A DNA stretch of 64,000 bases from an uncultured Celeribacter sp. (GCF_963675965.1 NZ_OY780935.1:814001-878000); one strand, 5' to 3'. Shown: positions 25,955-34,496, counted from the first letter of the stretch. Notes: a model not told the origin generated them from the letters alone. Program-made: numbers and translations.

Positions 25955-26863
25955 ATGATCATTTCCATGCATATCGGCGCCCATTGTACCAATGGGCCGC
26001 AGCTCATGCGCGGACTTTTGAAAAACAAATCGATTCTCGCGGAACACGGCGTCGAAGTGCCCGCCCCAGCGCGCTATCGCGACATTTTGCCCGAAGTCAT
26101 GCGTCAGGTAAAAACCGAACCGGCCAGTTCGGACATGCAGGAAATGCTGCTCGATCAACTACTCGATCACGAGGACAGCAGCCGGGTTGTGCTGAGCTAT
26201 GAAAACGTGATCTGCCGGCCGCATCTGGTGTTTGAAAACGCCGCACTCTACAGCAAGGCCAATTTCAAACTGCCCTGGCTGCGCAACGTCTTTGCCGACC
26301 ACAAGGTCGAATTCATGATCGGCCTGCGCAACCCCGCCACCTTCATCCCCGAGGTCTTCGCACGTTGCGGCGCGCAAACTGACTTCGCAGCGTTCATGGG
26401 CGGCGTCGATCCGCTGGAGCTGCGCTGGTCCGAATTCCTGACCCGCATCCAGGAGGCCTGCCCGGACGTCTCCCTGTCCTGTTTCGTCTTTGAAGATACA
26501 CCCATCACCTGGGCGCAGGTGGTCCGCAAAATCTCAGGTCTCAGCCCGATGGTTCCGATTGCGGGCGGGCTTGACCAATTGGGGACGCTCATGCAGCCCG
26601 AAGGCATGGTACGGCTGCGCACTTTCTTGAAAAACCACCGCCCCAAGACGGAAAGGCAGCGTGATCGCATCCTGTCGGCTTTCTGGGAGAAATACGCGAT
26701 GGACGCCGAAATGGATCTCGATATTGATCTGCCCGACTGGGATCAGCACCTGGTGGATGAACTGACGAGGTCCTATGAAAGGGACCTTGAGTTTATCGAG
26801 CAGATGCAAGGCGTTAAGCTGATCACCCAGCCCGCCCTGCAGCCGCAGGAAGGCGTATCCTGA
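25955..26863 (+). CDS. Sulfotransferase-like protein with degenerate PAPS loop
   Basis: 302-aa protein I do not recognise with certainty. The start MIISMHIGAHCTNGPQLMRG, then LLKNKSILAEHGVEVPAPAR, mirrors the first motif of bacterial sulfotransferase-like proteins (HIGAHKTGTTxLQ...N...L...G). Here the KTGTT phosphosulfate-binding loop is replaced by CTNGP. The lysine and threonines expected to bind PAPS are missing, so it may be catalytically dead or act on another ligand. A second Rossmann-like strand-helix region follows (KVEFMIGLRNPATFIPEVFA). It is divergent from the iron-type permease. Function unknown. Confidence 0.55.
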   Translation: MIISMHIGAHCTNGPQLMRGLLKNKSILAEHGVEVPAPARYRDILPEVMRQVKTEPASSDMQEMLLDQLLDHEDSSRVVLSYENVICRPHLVFENAALYSKANFKLPWLRNVFADHKVEFMIGLRNPATFIPEVFARCGAQTDFAAFMGGVDPLELRWSEFLTRIQEACPDVSLSCFVFEDTPITWAQVVRKISGLSPMVPIAGGLDQLGTLMQPEGMVRLRTFLKNHRPKTERQRDRILSAFWEKYAMDAEMDLDIDLPDWDQHLVDELTRSYERDLEFIEQMQGVKLITQPALQPQEGVS

Positions 26864-26965
26864 ACGCAAAGCGGCGCGCTGAACCCCGGTCCGGACCCTG
26901 CACGCCGCCATGTCATGTGCCGCAATGTGATATGAAGGCCTGCGCCCCGCGCAGGCCAACCGTCC

Positions 26966-27238
26966 TCAGGACATCCCGAGCGCTTCTTTGTACATGTCGA
27001 GAATGGCCTCTTCCTCGGCGATCTCGTCAGAACTTTTCTTACGCAGAGCAATGATCTTGCGCATGACCTTGGTGTCGTAGCCGCGGCCTTTGGCCTCGGC
27101 CATCACCTCTTTCTGCTGATCGGCGATGTCCTTTTTTTCCATTTCCAGACGCTCAAAGCGTTCGATGAACTGGCGCAGCTCGTCAGCGGTAACTCGGTAG
27201 GAACTGTCGGGGCCGGGCTTGTAGTCGTCGTCCATCAT
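26966..27238 (-). CDS. gapR: DUF2312/GapR-family protein
   Basis: 90-aa helical protein of the DUF2312 (UPF0335) family, almost full-length coiled coil (ADELRQFIERFERLEMEKKD then IADQQKEVMAEAKGRGYDTK). The family includes Caulobacter GapR, a nucleoid-associated protein that binds AT-rich, overtwisted DNA and supports replication. Conservation of AKGRGYDTKVMRKIIALRKK is high, so the family call is firm; the role is by homology. It starts with two adjacent ATGs. A single-gene unit. Confidence 0.92.
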   Translation of the reverse strand: MMDDDYKPGPDSSYRVTADELRQFIERFERLEMEKKDIADQQKEVMAEAKGRGYDTKVMRKIIALRKKSSDEIAEEEAILDMYKEALGMS

Positions 27239-27425
27239 ATCGGGAGCCTTCCTGATGCGCTAAATGGGTCAAAATCGGAGCCTGATCCCTACCCCCCCGT
27301 CGCACGCAAGGCAAGCCTCACGCAGTCGGCTTTCGCCACATGTCCGGTGCAACAGCAAACTTGCGCCGAAGGACGCAAATCGTTAGGCGGAACGGCAAGG
27401 AAACAGACAAGATAAGGATGGCCCC

Positions 27426-27641
27426 ATGGACTGGCTGATCTGGATCGGCGCGGCCCTGACGCTTTTTGGCGTGGCTTTGCTCGGATATTGCATCGTGGCC
27501 GCGTTGAAGGCCAAAAAACTCGGCGGCAGCGAAGAGGACATTCGTCAGCGGCTGCAAAAAATCGTCGCCCTCAACATGGGCGCTTTGCTGATCTCGGCCA
27601 TGGGGCTGGGCGCGGTGACGATTGGAATCATTCTGGCGTGA
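27426..27641 (+). CDS. Small two-TM membrane protein
   Basis: 71-aa protein with two transmembrane segments (about residues 4-26, LIWIGAALTLFGVALLGYCI; and 48-70, ALNMGALLISAMGLGAVTIG) joined by a basic cytoplasmic-looking loop (KAKKLGGSEEDIRQRLQK). Shine-Dalgarno AAGGA precedes the ATG. Conserved small membrane proteins of this form occur in Rhodobacterales, but no function is known. A GC-rich inverted repeat (GCGGGAC and GTCCCGC) follows the stop but lacks a T run. Confidence 0.6.
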   Translation: MDWLIWIGAALTLFGVALLGYCIVAALKAKKLGGSEEDIRQRLQKIVALNMGALLISAMGLGAVTIGIILA

Positions 27642-27886
27642 CCCGGCACCCCAAGGCGGGACGACAGGTCCCGCGGGACAGCGTTTCCGACGCCATCTCA
27701 CCAGTCGTTCTACTAGCAGAACAATAAGCGTGATTTTGCATCAAAAGCCTCAAAGTCAGCCAACCGTCTCATAATCGTAAACAGTATTCGCACCGGCATC
27801 GCATTTTCTTTCGGTCGCCGGGAAAACGACATATTCGTTGAGAAAGGCAACAAGATAGACCGTTTTCAGGCAAGGGCCCTATGTAA
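27642..27886. other. Gene-poor spacer before the 331-aa unknown
   Basis: A 245-bp stretch with a 7-bp inverted repeat near its start (27656-27674) and a short GTTCT/AGAAC hairpin at about 27705-27720. It is more AT-rich in its second half, consistent with a promoter for the following gene. No ORF with convincing coding character was seen. Confidence 0.4.
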
Positions 27887-28882
27887 ATGAGCGAGGCGCA
27901 CCCAGATCTTCAGGCAGCCTTTGATGCGCTGGACGATATTTCGGATCTGTCCCACGTGGCTTGGCGTGACGCGGTTGAAGAGTTCTCCGAAGAATATGGG
28001 TATATGCTGCCACTCGGGCCGCATTTCTCAGCGGCCTTTCTGGATAGCAGTCCGCGGCTTCTGGTCTGTTTCGACAGTTTCGAATCTGCCACCGAACGCG
28101 CAGCCAAAGGCTATCCGATGGGGATGGGACTTGCCGCCACCCACGGCTGGTCCAGCCTAAGTTTGCTGTCGCACAGCACGGATCTGCGGGATGGCTGGTT
28201 TCGCAACGGTGCGATCTACCGGTATTTCGACCGTCTGGTGGATGACGGATTTTTCGAGGATTTCGATCAGGTCGTATTCTATGGGGCCGGGGCACATGGC
28301 TATGCTGCAGCCGCCTATTCGGTTGCCGCCCCGGGCAGCACCGTAATCGCGGTGGCACCGCAGGCGACCCTGAACGGGCGGCTGGCCTCATGGGACAATC
28401 GGTTTCCCGACACCCGGCGGATGGATTTTACCAGCCGCTATGGCTTCGCCCCCGATATGGTGGATGCCGCGCAACAGGCGGTGATCCTCTATGATCCCGC
28501 GATCGACGCCGATGCGACCCATGCGGCCATGTTTTACCAACCGCACGTCCTGCGCCGTCCCTGCCGCTTGTTCGGAACGGACCCGGAATTTGAAATGATG
28601 GAAATGGGCGCGCTTGAGCAGATCCTTTGCGCCGCCATGGAGGGTGCGCTGACCGCGCACAGCCTGACACGGGCACTGCGCAAGCGCCGGGATAACATGG
28701 GCTATCTGCGTCGTCTCCTGTCCGCGCTGCCGCCCGAAAAACACCCGCTACGCACGGCGCTCCTGTGTCGTCACGCCGCCGGGACCGGTCGGGCAGGGCC
28801 AAGGTTTCAACGCGCTATGGAGAGCGCCCTGGAACAGTTAGAGGCGCAGATGGACGCGCAACCGGCCTCGACAGCACAATAA
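27887..28882 (+). CDS. Conserved hypothetical protein, Rhodobacterales type
   Basis: 331-aa protein. It contains a Rossmann- or hydrolase-like core, QVVFYGAGAHGYAAAAYSVA, and a conserved acidic-aromatic N-terminus (HVAWRDAVEEFSEEYGYMLP then LGPHFSAAFLDSS). I recall close relatives named phosphoadenosine phosphosulfate reductase in roseobacter annotations, but I see no cysteine motif of that enzyme and would not use the name. The G-A-G-A-H-G-Y motif resembles a nucleophile elbow with alanine or glycine in place of serine, suggesting an inactive alpha/beta-hydrolase-like fold. Function unknown. Weak Shine-Dalgarno AAGGG. Confidence 0.6.
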   Translation: MSEAHPDLQAAFDALDDISDLSHVAWRDAVEEFSEEYGYMLPLGPHFSAAFLDSSPRLLVCFDSFESATERAAKGYPMGMGLAATHGWSSLSLLSHSTDLRDGWFRNGAIYRYFDRLVDDGFFEDFDQVVFYGAGAHGYAAAAYSVAAPGSTVIAVAPQATLNGRLASWDNRFPDTRRMDFTSRYGFAPDMVDAAQQAVILYDPAIDADATHAAMFYQPHVLRRPCRLFGTDPEFEMMEMGALEQILCAAMEGALTAHSLTRALRKRRDNMGYLRRLLSALPPEKHPLRTALLCRHAAGTGRAGPRFQRAMESALEQLEAQMDAQPASTAQ

Positions 28883-28910
28883 TTCGCTTCAAGGCCGCGA
28901 GGACAGAAGA

Positions 28911-29525
28911 TCAGGCCAGGCCGCCTTCTTCCTCGACGAAACGCGCGATGGCTTCGGTGCCCTCACCGTTGCGAAGCGCGGCCATGACATAGGCCCCCTG
29001 CCCACGCGCCCGTTTGGTATCGCTTTCCAAAAGCTCGCGATCCACCCCCACATAGGGGGCCAAATCGACCTTGTTCACCACCAGAAGATCCGATCGCGTC
29101 ACCCCCGGCCCGCGTTTGCGCGGAATGTCCTGCCCGGCGGCCGTGTCGATCACATAGATCGTCAAATCGGCCAGTTCAGGTGAAAAGGTCGCGGCCAGAT
29201 TGTCGCCGCCGCTTTCGATCAGGATCACATCGAGATCTGGAAAGTTTGCCGTCAGATCGGCCACTGCAGCGAGATTGATCGAGGCATCTTCGCGGATCGC
29301 CGTATGCGGACAGCCGCCGGTTTCAACGCCGCGAATGCGCTCCATCGGCAGGATCTGCTGGCGCATCAGCGCCTCGGCGTCCTCGCGGGTGTAGATGTCA
29401 TTGGTGATCACCGCGATCGAATATTTTTCGGACAACGCTTTCGCGAGCGCACCGGTCAGCGTCGTTTTGCCCGCGCCCACGGGGCCGCCGATTCCAACGC
29501 GCAAAGGTCCGTTTGGGGATACCAT
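28911..29525 (-). CDS. ureG: Urease accessory GTPase UreG
   Basis: 204-aa SIMIBI GTPase that drives nickel insertion into urease. The P-loop is GPVGAGKT at residues 14-21. The nickel-binding CPH motif is present in GVETGGCPHTAIREDAS, and the G4 base-specificity motif is NKVD in LLVVNKVDLAPYVG. Start MVSPNGPLRVGIGGP at 29525; the longer frame reads into the intergenic region. It is the last gene of the urease operon. Confidence 0.97.
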   Translation of the reverse strand: MVSPNGPLRVGIGGPVGAGKTTLTGALAKALSEKYSIAVITNDIYTREDAEALMRQQILPMERIRGVETGGCPHTAIREDASINLAAVADLTANFPDLDVILIESGGDNLAATFSPELADLTIYVIDTAAGQDIPRKRGPGVTRSDLLVVNKVDLAPYVGVDRELLESDTKRARGQGAYVMAALRNGEGTEAIARFVEEEGGLA

Positions 29526-29550
29526 GTCCTGCTCTCCTGTCTCTGTGGTC

Positions 29551-30186
29551 TCAGGTTTTAAAAATACGCACGTCCATGTCCTCATGCCGGGCAGATCCCA
29601 GATCTGCGGCAAAGGCCCCCGTGCTGAGGGTGTCCGGGCTGGCTGTCACGGCCTGGGCCACCAGTTCTTCGATCGCGTCATGCAGATTGGACAGAACACG
29701 CTGCCCCGCTGCCTGGCCGAGCGGCACGAAACGCACCCCGGCAGATACGAGGTTGGAGGTAAAACTGTGCAAATACAACGAAATCACCGTGCGCGGCGAC
29801 AGATCCAGATCGCGGGCCGCGACCCCGACCGCCACCGGCAAGGCCCGCGGCGGGGCCTCTACCCCGCCCATCTGCGCCACGGTCTTTGCGAAGGCCGTCC
29901 CCTGTTCAAAGGTTTCCGCCCAGCGTTCGCGCGTGGCCGCCAGCGCCTCGGCCAGCGCAGCCATCTCATCAGCATCCGCGCCCTGAAGCGTCATCGACAG
30001 CAGCCAGGCATCAATCTTGCCGCCACCCTTGGTCAGGGTCAGGCGCAGCCAGTCTTCCAGAGCATCGGCGTCGGACACCATCTCCTCTGCGATCGCCAAT
30101 TCCAAAGCATGCGAATAAGCAAAAGATCCCAGCGGAAAGGCCGGAGAAAGCCATTGGGTCAGCGTCAGAAGGCTGCGGTCAGTCAT
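29551..30186 (-). CDS. ureF: Urease accessory protein UreF
   Basis: 211-aa helical accessory protein that, with UreD, gates UreG during nickel delivery. Typical N-terminal sequence LLTLTQWLSPAFPLGSFAYS followed by HALE. The C-terminal GQAAGQRVLSNLHDAIEELV is also conserved. Start ATG at 30186 (MTDRSLLTL); an upstream in-frame extension is the antisense-like shadow of the UreE histidine tail. Its start overlaps the ureE stop by 8 bases, so translation is likely coupled. Confidence 0.95.
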   Translation of the reverse strand: MTDRSLLTLTQWLSPAFPLGSFAYSHALELAIAEEMVSDADALEDWLRLTLTKGGGKIDAWLLSMTLQGADADEMAALAEALAATRERWAETFEQGTAFAKTVAQMGGVEAPPRALPVAVGVAARDLDLSPRTVISLYLHSFTSNLVSAGVRFVPLGQAAGQRVLSNLHDAIEELVAQAVTASPDTLSTGAFAADLGSARHEDMDVRIFKT

Positions 30187-30751
30187 GATGGTGGGGGTGA
30201 TGCCCGTGGTCGTGATCATGGCTGTGGTCATGGTCGTGGTGATGATCATGATCATGAGAATGCCCGTGCTCGTGCGAATGGCCGTGGCTGTGGCCATGAC
30301 TGTGACCGTGATCATGCCCCATCGTGCGCCCATGCCCATAGGCCCCGCCCTCGGGGGTGAACGGGGCAATGATCTCGCTCACTGTCGCGCCCAGCTGTTC
30401 CAGCATCGCCCTGAGCACCGGATCGCGCTGTATCACCAGACGATCCGCCGCGATTTCACAGGGCGTATGACGGTTGCCGATGTGCCAGGCATACCGCGTC
30501 ACCGTGTCCCCCGTGACCTGCAGCAGCTCTTCTTCTGCCGCCACAACGCCAATCACGCGCCCGTCTTCCAGACGAAACCCATCGCCTTCAGCCACGGAAA
30601 CGGTCTGCGGCAGGTCGATAAAGAATGCCTCTCCGCCCTTCGTGGTCAGCTTCTTGCGACGCAGCAACCGCTGATCATAGGTCAGCGCCACCGTATCCGT
30701 TGCCTCTGCCGCCCCGGCGGCCACGACGTCAAACGCCTTTTGCGTGCTCAT
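30179..30751 (-). CDS. ureE: Urease nickel metallochaperone UreE with His-rich tail
   Basis: 190-aa nickel chaperone. The N-terminal domain has LTYDQRLLRRKKLTTKGGEA and the C-terminal metal domain has YAWHIGNRHTPCEIAADRLV with the conserved histidine. The last approximately 43 residues (from about 147) are almost only histidine, aspartate, glycine and serine in HGHSHDHD-like repeats. This extended poly-His tail, like that of Klebsiella UreE, is expected to store several nickel ions. Start at 30751 (MSTQKAFDVV). Confidence 0.95.
   Translation of the reverse strand: MSTQKAFDVVAAGAAEATDTVALTYDQRLLRRKKLTTKGGEAFFIDLPQTVSVAEGDGFRLEDGRVIGVVAAEEELLQVTGDTVTRYAWHIGNRHTPCEIAADRLVIQRDPVLRAMLEQLGATVSEIIAPFTPEGGAYGHGRTMGHDHGHSHGHSHGHSHEHGHSHDHDHHHDHDHSHDHDHGHHPHHHD
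30182..30310 (-). repeat. Low-complexity His/Asp codon repeat in ureE
   Basis: Alternating CAT/CAC and GAT/GAC/GGC codons encode the histidine-rich UreE tail. The stretch is repetitive at the DNA level and so prone to length change by slippage. It also creates long spurious frames on both strands. Confidence 0.85.
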
Positions 30752-30868
30752 CGCGTCAACTCCTTCAGTCTTTCGTCTTCCACACCTGCCACACATTGTC
30801 TGTCATCGACAGGCAAAAGCGGGGCAATTACACGCCCCCCGCGCATATTCTCTCGGCCCGCCGTTTCC

Positions 30869-32611
30869 TCAGAACAGGAAATAGCGCTGCGCCATCGGCA
30901 GCTCCTTTGCGGGCGCGCAGGTCAGCAACTCGCCATTGGCGCGCACCTCGTAGGTTTCCGGGTTCACCTCGATCTCGGGCGTGGCATTGTTCATCACCAT
31001 GGACGATTTGCCGATGTTGCGGGTGTTTTCGACGGCAACGGTCTCCTTGGCCAGCCCAAGCGATTTGCCAAGCCCGTTGGCCTGCGCCGCCTGCGACACG
31101 AACAGAACGGCAGAGTTTTCCACCGACCGGCCCATCGAGCCGAACATTGGGCGGGTGTAGACCGGTTGCGGCGTCGGGATGGACGCATTCGGATCGCCCA
31201 TCTGCGCCACGGCAATTGAGCCACCGAGCAGCACCATTTCGGGCTTCACGCCGAAAAACGCCGGGGACCAGACCACAAGGTCGGCGCGTTTGCCCACCTC
31301 GATCGAGCCGATCTGTGTCGACATACCATGGGCAATTGCCGGGTTGATAGTGTATTTCGCGACATAGCGTTTTGCGCGCAAATTATCGTTGTCACCGGTT
31401 TCCTCAGGCAGACGTCCGCGCTGTTTCTTCATCTTGTCAGCGGTCTGCCATGTGCGGATGATCACCTCACCAACACGACCCATGGCCTGACTGTCCGAGG
31501 AAATCACCGAGAAGGCGCCCATGTCATGCAGGATGTCTTCTGCGGCAATGGTTTCCTTGCGGATACGGCTTTCGGCAAAGGCGACATCTTCAGGAATGGA
31601 TTTGTCGAGGTGGTGACAGACCATGAGCATGTCGAGATGCTCTTCGAGCGTGTTTTGCGTGAACGGCCGGGTCGGGTTGGTCGAAGACGGCAGGACATTT
31701 TCATAGCCAACAACTTTGATGATGTCCGGCGCATGACCGCCACCGGCGCCTTCGGTGTGATAGGCGTGGATCGTCCGGCCTTTCAGTGCGGCCAGCGTGT
31801 TTTCGACAAAGCCGCTTTCATTGAGCGTATCGGTGTGAATCATCACCTGCACGTCCATGTCATCGGCCACAGACAGGCAGCAATCGATGGCACCGGGCGT
31901 GGTGCCCCAGTCTTCGTGCAGCTTGAGCGCCGCGGCCCCGGCATTGACCATTTCCACCAGCGCATCGGGTTTCGACGCATTGCCCTTGCCCGCCAGCGCG
32001 ATGTTCATCGGCACACCGTCCAGCGCCTGAAGCATCCGCCCCAGATGCCACGGCCCCGGCGTGCAGGTTGTCGCCAGCGTGCCATGCGCCGGCCCGGTGC
32101 CGCCGCCCAGCATGGTGGTCAGACCGGAATGCAGCGCATCCTCGATCTGCTGCGGGCAGATAAAGTGAATGTGGCTGTCAAAGCCGCCTGCCGTGATGAT
32201 ACGGCCTTCGCCCGCGATCACCTCGGTGCCCGGCCCAATGATGATGTCGACGCCCGGCTGGGTGTCGGGGTTCCCGGCCTTGCCGATGCCTGCAATGCGT
32301 CCGCCCTTCAGACCGATGTCGGCCTTGAAGATCCCGGTGACATCAAGGATCAGCGCGTTGGTGATCACCGTATCCACGGCGCCCTGCGCCCGCGACAGTT
32401 GCGACTGGCCCATGCCATCGCGGATCACCTTGCCGCCCCCGAATTTCACCTCTTCACCATAAAGCGGCGCGTTCTTGCCCTCGCCCGCCAGATCGACGGT
32501 CAGGTCGGCTTCGACCTCGATGATCAGATCCGTGTCCGCCAGTCGCACCTTGTCGCCGGTGGTCGGGCCGAACATATCGGCATAGGTCGCGCGGGAAATC
32601 TTTGCAGGCAT
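30869..32611 (-). CDS. ureC: Urease alpha subunit
   Basis: 580-aa catalytic subunit, an amidohydrolase with a two-nickel site. Visible ligands are H147 and H149 (GGFDSHIHF), carbamylated K230 (AALKLHEDW), H259 (VMIHTDT), H285 (IHAYHTEG) and D373 (ISSDSQAMG). The mobile-flap cysteine and histidine are C332 and H333 (MVCHHLDKS). All catalytic residues are intact, so the enzyme should be active. It hydrolyses urea to ammonia and carbamate in the cytoplasm. Operon context with ureA and ureB upstream and ureE, ureF and ureG downstream is standard. Confidence 0.98.
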   Translation of the reverse strand: MPAKISRATYADMFGPTTGDKVRLADTDLIIEVEADLTVDLAGEGKNAPLYGEEVKFGGGKVIRDGMGQSQLSRAQGAVDTVITNALILDVTGIFKADIGLKGGRIAGIGKAGNPDTQPGVDIIIGPGTEVIAGEGRIITAGGFDSHIHFICPQQIEDALHSGLTTMLGGGTGPAHGTLATTCTPGPWHLGRMLQALDGVPMNIALAGKGNASKPDALVEMVNAGAAALKLHEDWGTTPGAIDCCLSVADDMDVQVMIHTDTLNESGFVENTLAALKGRTIHAYHTEGAGGGHAPDIIKVVGYENVLPSSTNPTRPFTQNTLEEHLDMLMVCHHLDKSIPEDVAFAESRIRKETIAAEDILHDMGAFSVISSDSQAMGRVGEVIIRTWQTADKMKKQRGRLPEETGDNDNLRAKRYVAKYTINPAIAHGMSTQIGSIEVGKRADLVVWSPAFFGVKPEMVLLGGSIAVAQMGDPNASIPTPQPVYTRPMFGSMGRSVENSAVLFVSQAAQANGLGKSLGLAKETVAVENTRNIGKSSMVMNNATPEIEVNPETYEVRANGELLTCAPAKELPMAQRYFLF

Positions 32612-32623
32612 TCTGTGTCCCTC

Positions 32624-33001
32624 TCAATGCATCTCATAGACGGCGCGCATCTCTTGGGTGCGCTGGCGCGTCAGGTGTTCTTTGCAACTGTAAACGATCA
32701 AGGGCTGCATAGAGCCGCCCTCAAACAGGAAACCTTCGGCCTCACAGGCGGCGTCGCGATAGGGCACCCAGGCACGTTGCGCATCACGCAGCGCATCTTG
32801 TGCCGCAAGGCTCCAGTTTTCGCTGACGCCCAGCGCCCAGCCGTAAGTTTCGTTCAGCTCCTCATCGGCCTGCTGCCAGGCCTGATAGGCGCAAAAGTTC
32901 ATTTCGGACTGTATCATCGGATTGTCGCAATCGATCTTACGGTCCTCGGCAAGGACCGGTGTCGCCGCAAGGGCGCACGCTATGACACAGGCCCGGATCA
33001 C
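32624..33001 (-). CDS. LprI/DUF1311-like secreted protein inside the urease operon
   Basis: 125-aa protein with a signal peptide (MIRACVIACALAATPVLAED, cleavage after AxA-type site LA). The mature part has the DUF1311/LprI pattern: DCDNPMIQSEMNFCAYQAWQ, then LRDAQRAWVPYRDAACEAEG and a C-terminal SCKEHLTRQRTQEM. Four cysteines could form two disulfides. LprI proteins inhibit lysozyme, though the role in most bacteria is untested. It overlaps the ureB stop by 4 bases and precedes ureC by 12 bases, so it is part of the operon though not a known urease protein. Confidence 0.85.
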   Translation of the reverse strand: MIRACVIACALAATPVLAEDRKIDCDNPMIQSEMNFCAYQAWQQADEELNETYGWALGVSENWSLAAQDALRDAQRAWVPYRDAACEAEGFLFEGGSMQPLIVYSCKEHLTRQRTQEMRAVYEMH

Positions 33002-33303
33002 AATGCGCCCATGACCTTTTGGTTGAACCCAAAGACCTCACGCGTGCCCGCCAAAGGCACAAGGCTGACTGCGCGGGTCTGGCCCGGCTCGAAACGCACC
33101 GCGGTTCCGGCGGCGATGTCCAATCGCTGGCCACGGGCGGCTTCACGATCAAACGCCAGCGCGCTGTTGGTTTCATAGAAATGATAATGCGAGCCGACCT
33201 GCACCGGGCGGTCACCGGTGTTGGACACTTCAATCACGGTCACCTCTGCGCCCGCGTTCAACTCGATTTCGCCCTCTTGGATGAAATATTCTCCGGGGAT
33301 CAT
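32998..33303 (-). CDS. ureB: Urease beta subunit
   Basis: 101-aa structural subunit. It starts MIPGEYFIQEGEIELNAGAE and has the conserved TGDRPVQVGSHYHFYETNSA and REVFGFNQKVMG. Complexed with UreA and UreC it forms the (UreABC)3 apoenzyme. Shine-Dalgarno AAGGAG precedes the ATG. It lies between ureA and the LprI-like gene. Confidence 0.97.
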   Translation of the reverse strand: MIPGEYFIQEGEIELNAGAEVTVIEVSNTGDRPVQVGSHYHFYETNSALAFDREAARGQRLDIAAGTAVRFEPGQTRAVSLVPLAGTREVFGFNQKVMGAL

Positions 33304-33315
33304 GGCTGGGGCTCC

Positions 33316-33618
33316 TTAGCGAATGGGATGGTGAACGGTGACGAGTTTCGTGCCATCTGGAAAGGTGGCTTCGACCTGAACCTCGTGGATCATCTCGGCG
33401 ATGCCGTCCATGCACATGTCCTTGGTCACCACATGGGCCGCCGATTGCATCAGTTCAGACACCATCTTGCCGTCGCGCGCGCCCTCGACCACGAAATCCG
33501 TGATCAGCGCAATCGCCTCGGGGTGGTTCAGCTTGACGCCGCGCTCCAGCCGTCCGCGGGCGACCATGGCGGCGACCGACACCAGAAGCTTGTCCTTTTC
33601 CCGTGGGGTCAGGTTCAT
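33316..33618 (-). CDS. ureA: Urease gamma subunit
   Basis: 100-aa subunit. It starts MNLTPREKDKLLVSVAAMVA and has HPEAIALITDFVVEGARDGK and VEATFPDGTKLVTVHHPI. The second of two adjacent ATGs (33618) has the better spacing from GAGG, so it was chosen. It is the first structural gene of the operon, after ureD. Confidence 0.97.
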   Translation of the reverse strand: MNLTPREKDKLLVSVAAMVARGRLERGVKLNHPEAIALITDFVVEGARDGKMVSELMQSAAHVVTKDMCMDGIAEMIHEVQVEATFPDGTKLVTVHHPIR

Positions 33619-33662
33619 CATTCACCTCTTTTTCTTCTTTCCTCTGCGCGTTGGCGCAGAGA

Positions 33663-34496
33663 TCACATCTGCCAGACGCGCGGCACATCCACGCCCCTGA
33701 TCTGTTTCAACACCTGCGCCACATAGCGGCGCAGCGGATATCCATCCTGGGCCATGGCCCGGATCAACAGCTTTCCGTTCCAGCCCGACACACCTGCGCT
33801 GACACCATCCTGACGCAGACGCTTGAGGCTGTCAGCCAGATCTTCGGCCCCCGGCGCAAACAGCCCAAGGGTGGCAATCGCCCGCGCGCCGTTCAAGGTC
33901 ACACCGTGATCTCGCGCGGCCAGAAGATCCGCGTCGATTTCCAATGGGTCGAGATATTCCATCCGGCCGGCACGGATCACCTCGCGCCGGTCGCTCAGAT
34001 GCAGACGATCAATGGTTTCCCCCATCGCCGCCCGTCCCAGCACCAGAGATTCCACGAAGAGAAACCGGGCGTCCCCGGCGATCTTGGCGCGTGTGCTGCG
34101 GCTGAGACGCGAGGTTTCAAACAAAATCGTTTCCTGTGGCAGCCATTCGAGATCGGCCCCGGCCCCTGCGCACAGATCGACATGCACCTGCGCATCACGC
34201 CCCTGCGCCACCGAAGCATAGGCCCGCTCCGCAGTCTGCGTGGTGCCGATAAGGCGCACACCGGCCTCGGCGGTCAGGCTGTAACTGAGCTCATCCCCGG
34301 CCGTCAGCCCGCCCGAAGTGTTCAGAAACACCACCTCCGGAACCGGGCTGTAGACCTTGGGCAACATCGCCTTGGCAGAGCCCGACTGGTGCAAATCCTT
34401 CAACCCGCGCGACCCCATCACCACGCTGGCAGCCCCCCGCACACGCTGCATCAGCGGCGCCGGGCTGTCGGTGGGTGTCACAGGGATGTCGCGCAT
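33663..34496 (-). CDS. ureD: Urease accessory protein UreD
   Basis: 277-aa accessory protein that, with UreF and UreG, forms the activation complex on apo-urease. Conserved strings are MLPKVYSPVPEVVFLNTSGG, LTAGDELSYSLTAEAG and LEWLPQETILFETSRLSRST. The ATG at 34496 (MRDIPVTPTDSPAPL) is preceded by GGAGG with 5-base spacing; an in-frame GTG at 34520 is the alternative (285 aa). First gene of the urease operon, divergent from pyrC. Confidence 0.93.
   Translation of the reverse strand: MRDIPVTPTDSPAPLMQRVRGAASVVMGSRGLKDLHQSGSAKAMLPKVYSPVPEVVFLNTSGGLTAGDELSYSLTAEAGVRLIGTTQTAERAYASVAQGRDAQVHVDLCAGAGADLEWLPQETILFETSRLSRSTRAKIAGDARFLFVESLVLGRAAMGETIDRLHLSDRREVIRAGRMEYLDPLEIDADLLAARDHGVTLNGARAIATLGLFAPGAEDLADSLKRLRQDGVSAGVSGWNGKLLIRAMAQDGYPLRRYVAQVLKQIRGVDVPRVWQM

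Noticed and set aside
30182..30310. Tandem repeat as a CRISPR-like or VNTR array
   Set aside because: The repeats are codons for the histidine-rich UreE tail, without spacer structure.
31328..33178. A 616-codon plus-strand frame opposite ureC and the LprI-like gene
   Set aside because: Antisense shadow of ureC; the catalytic sequence is clearly on the minus strand.
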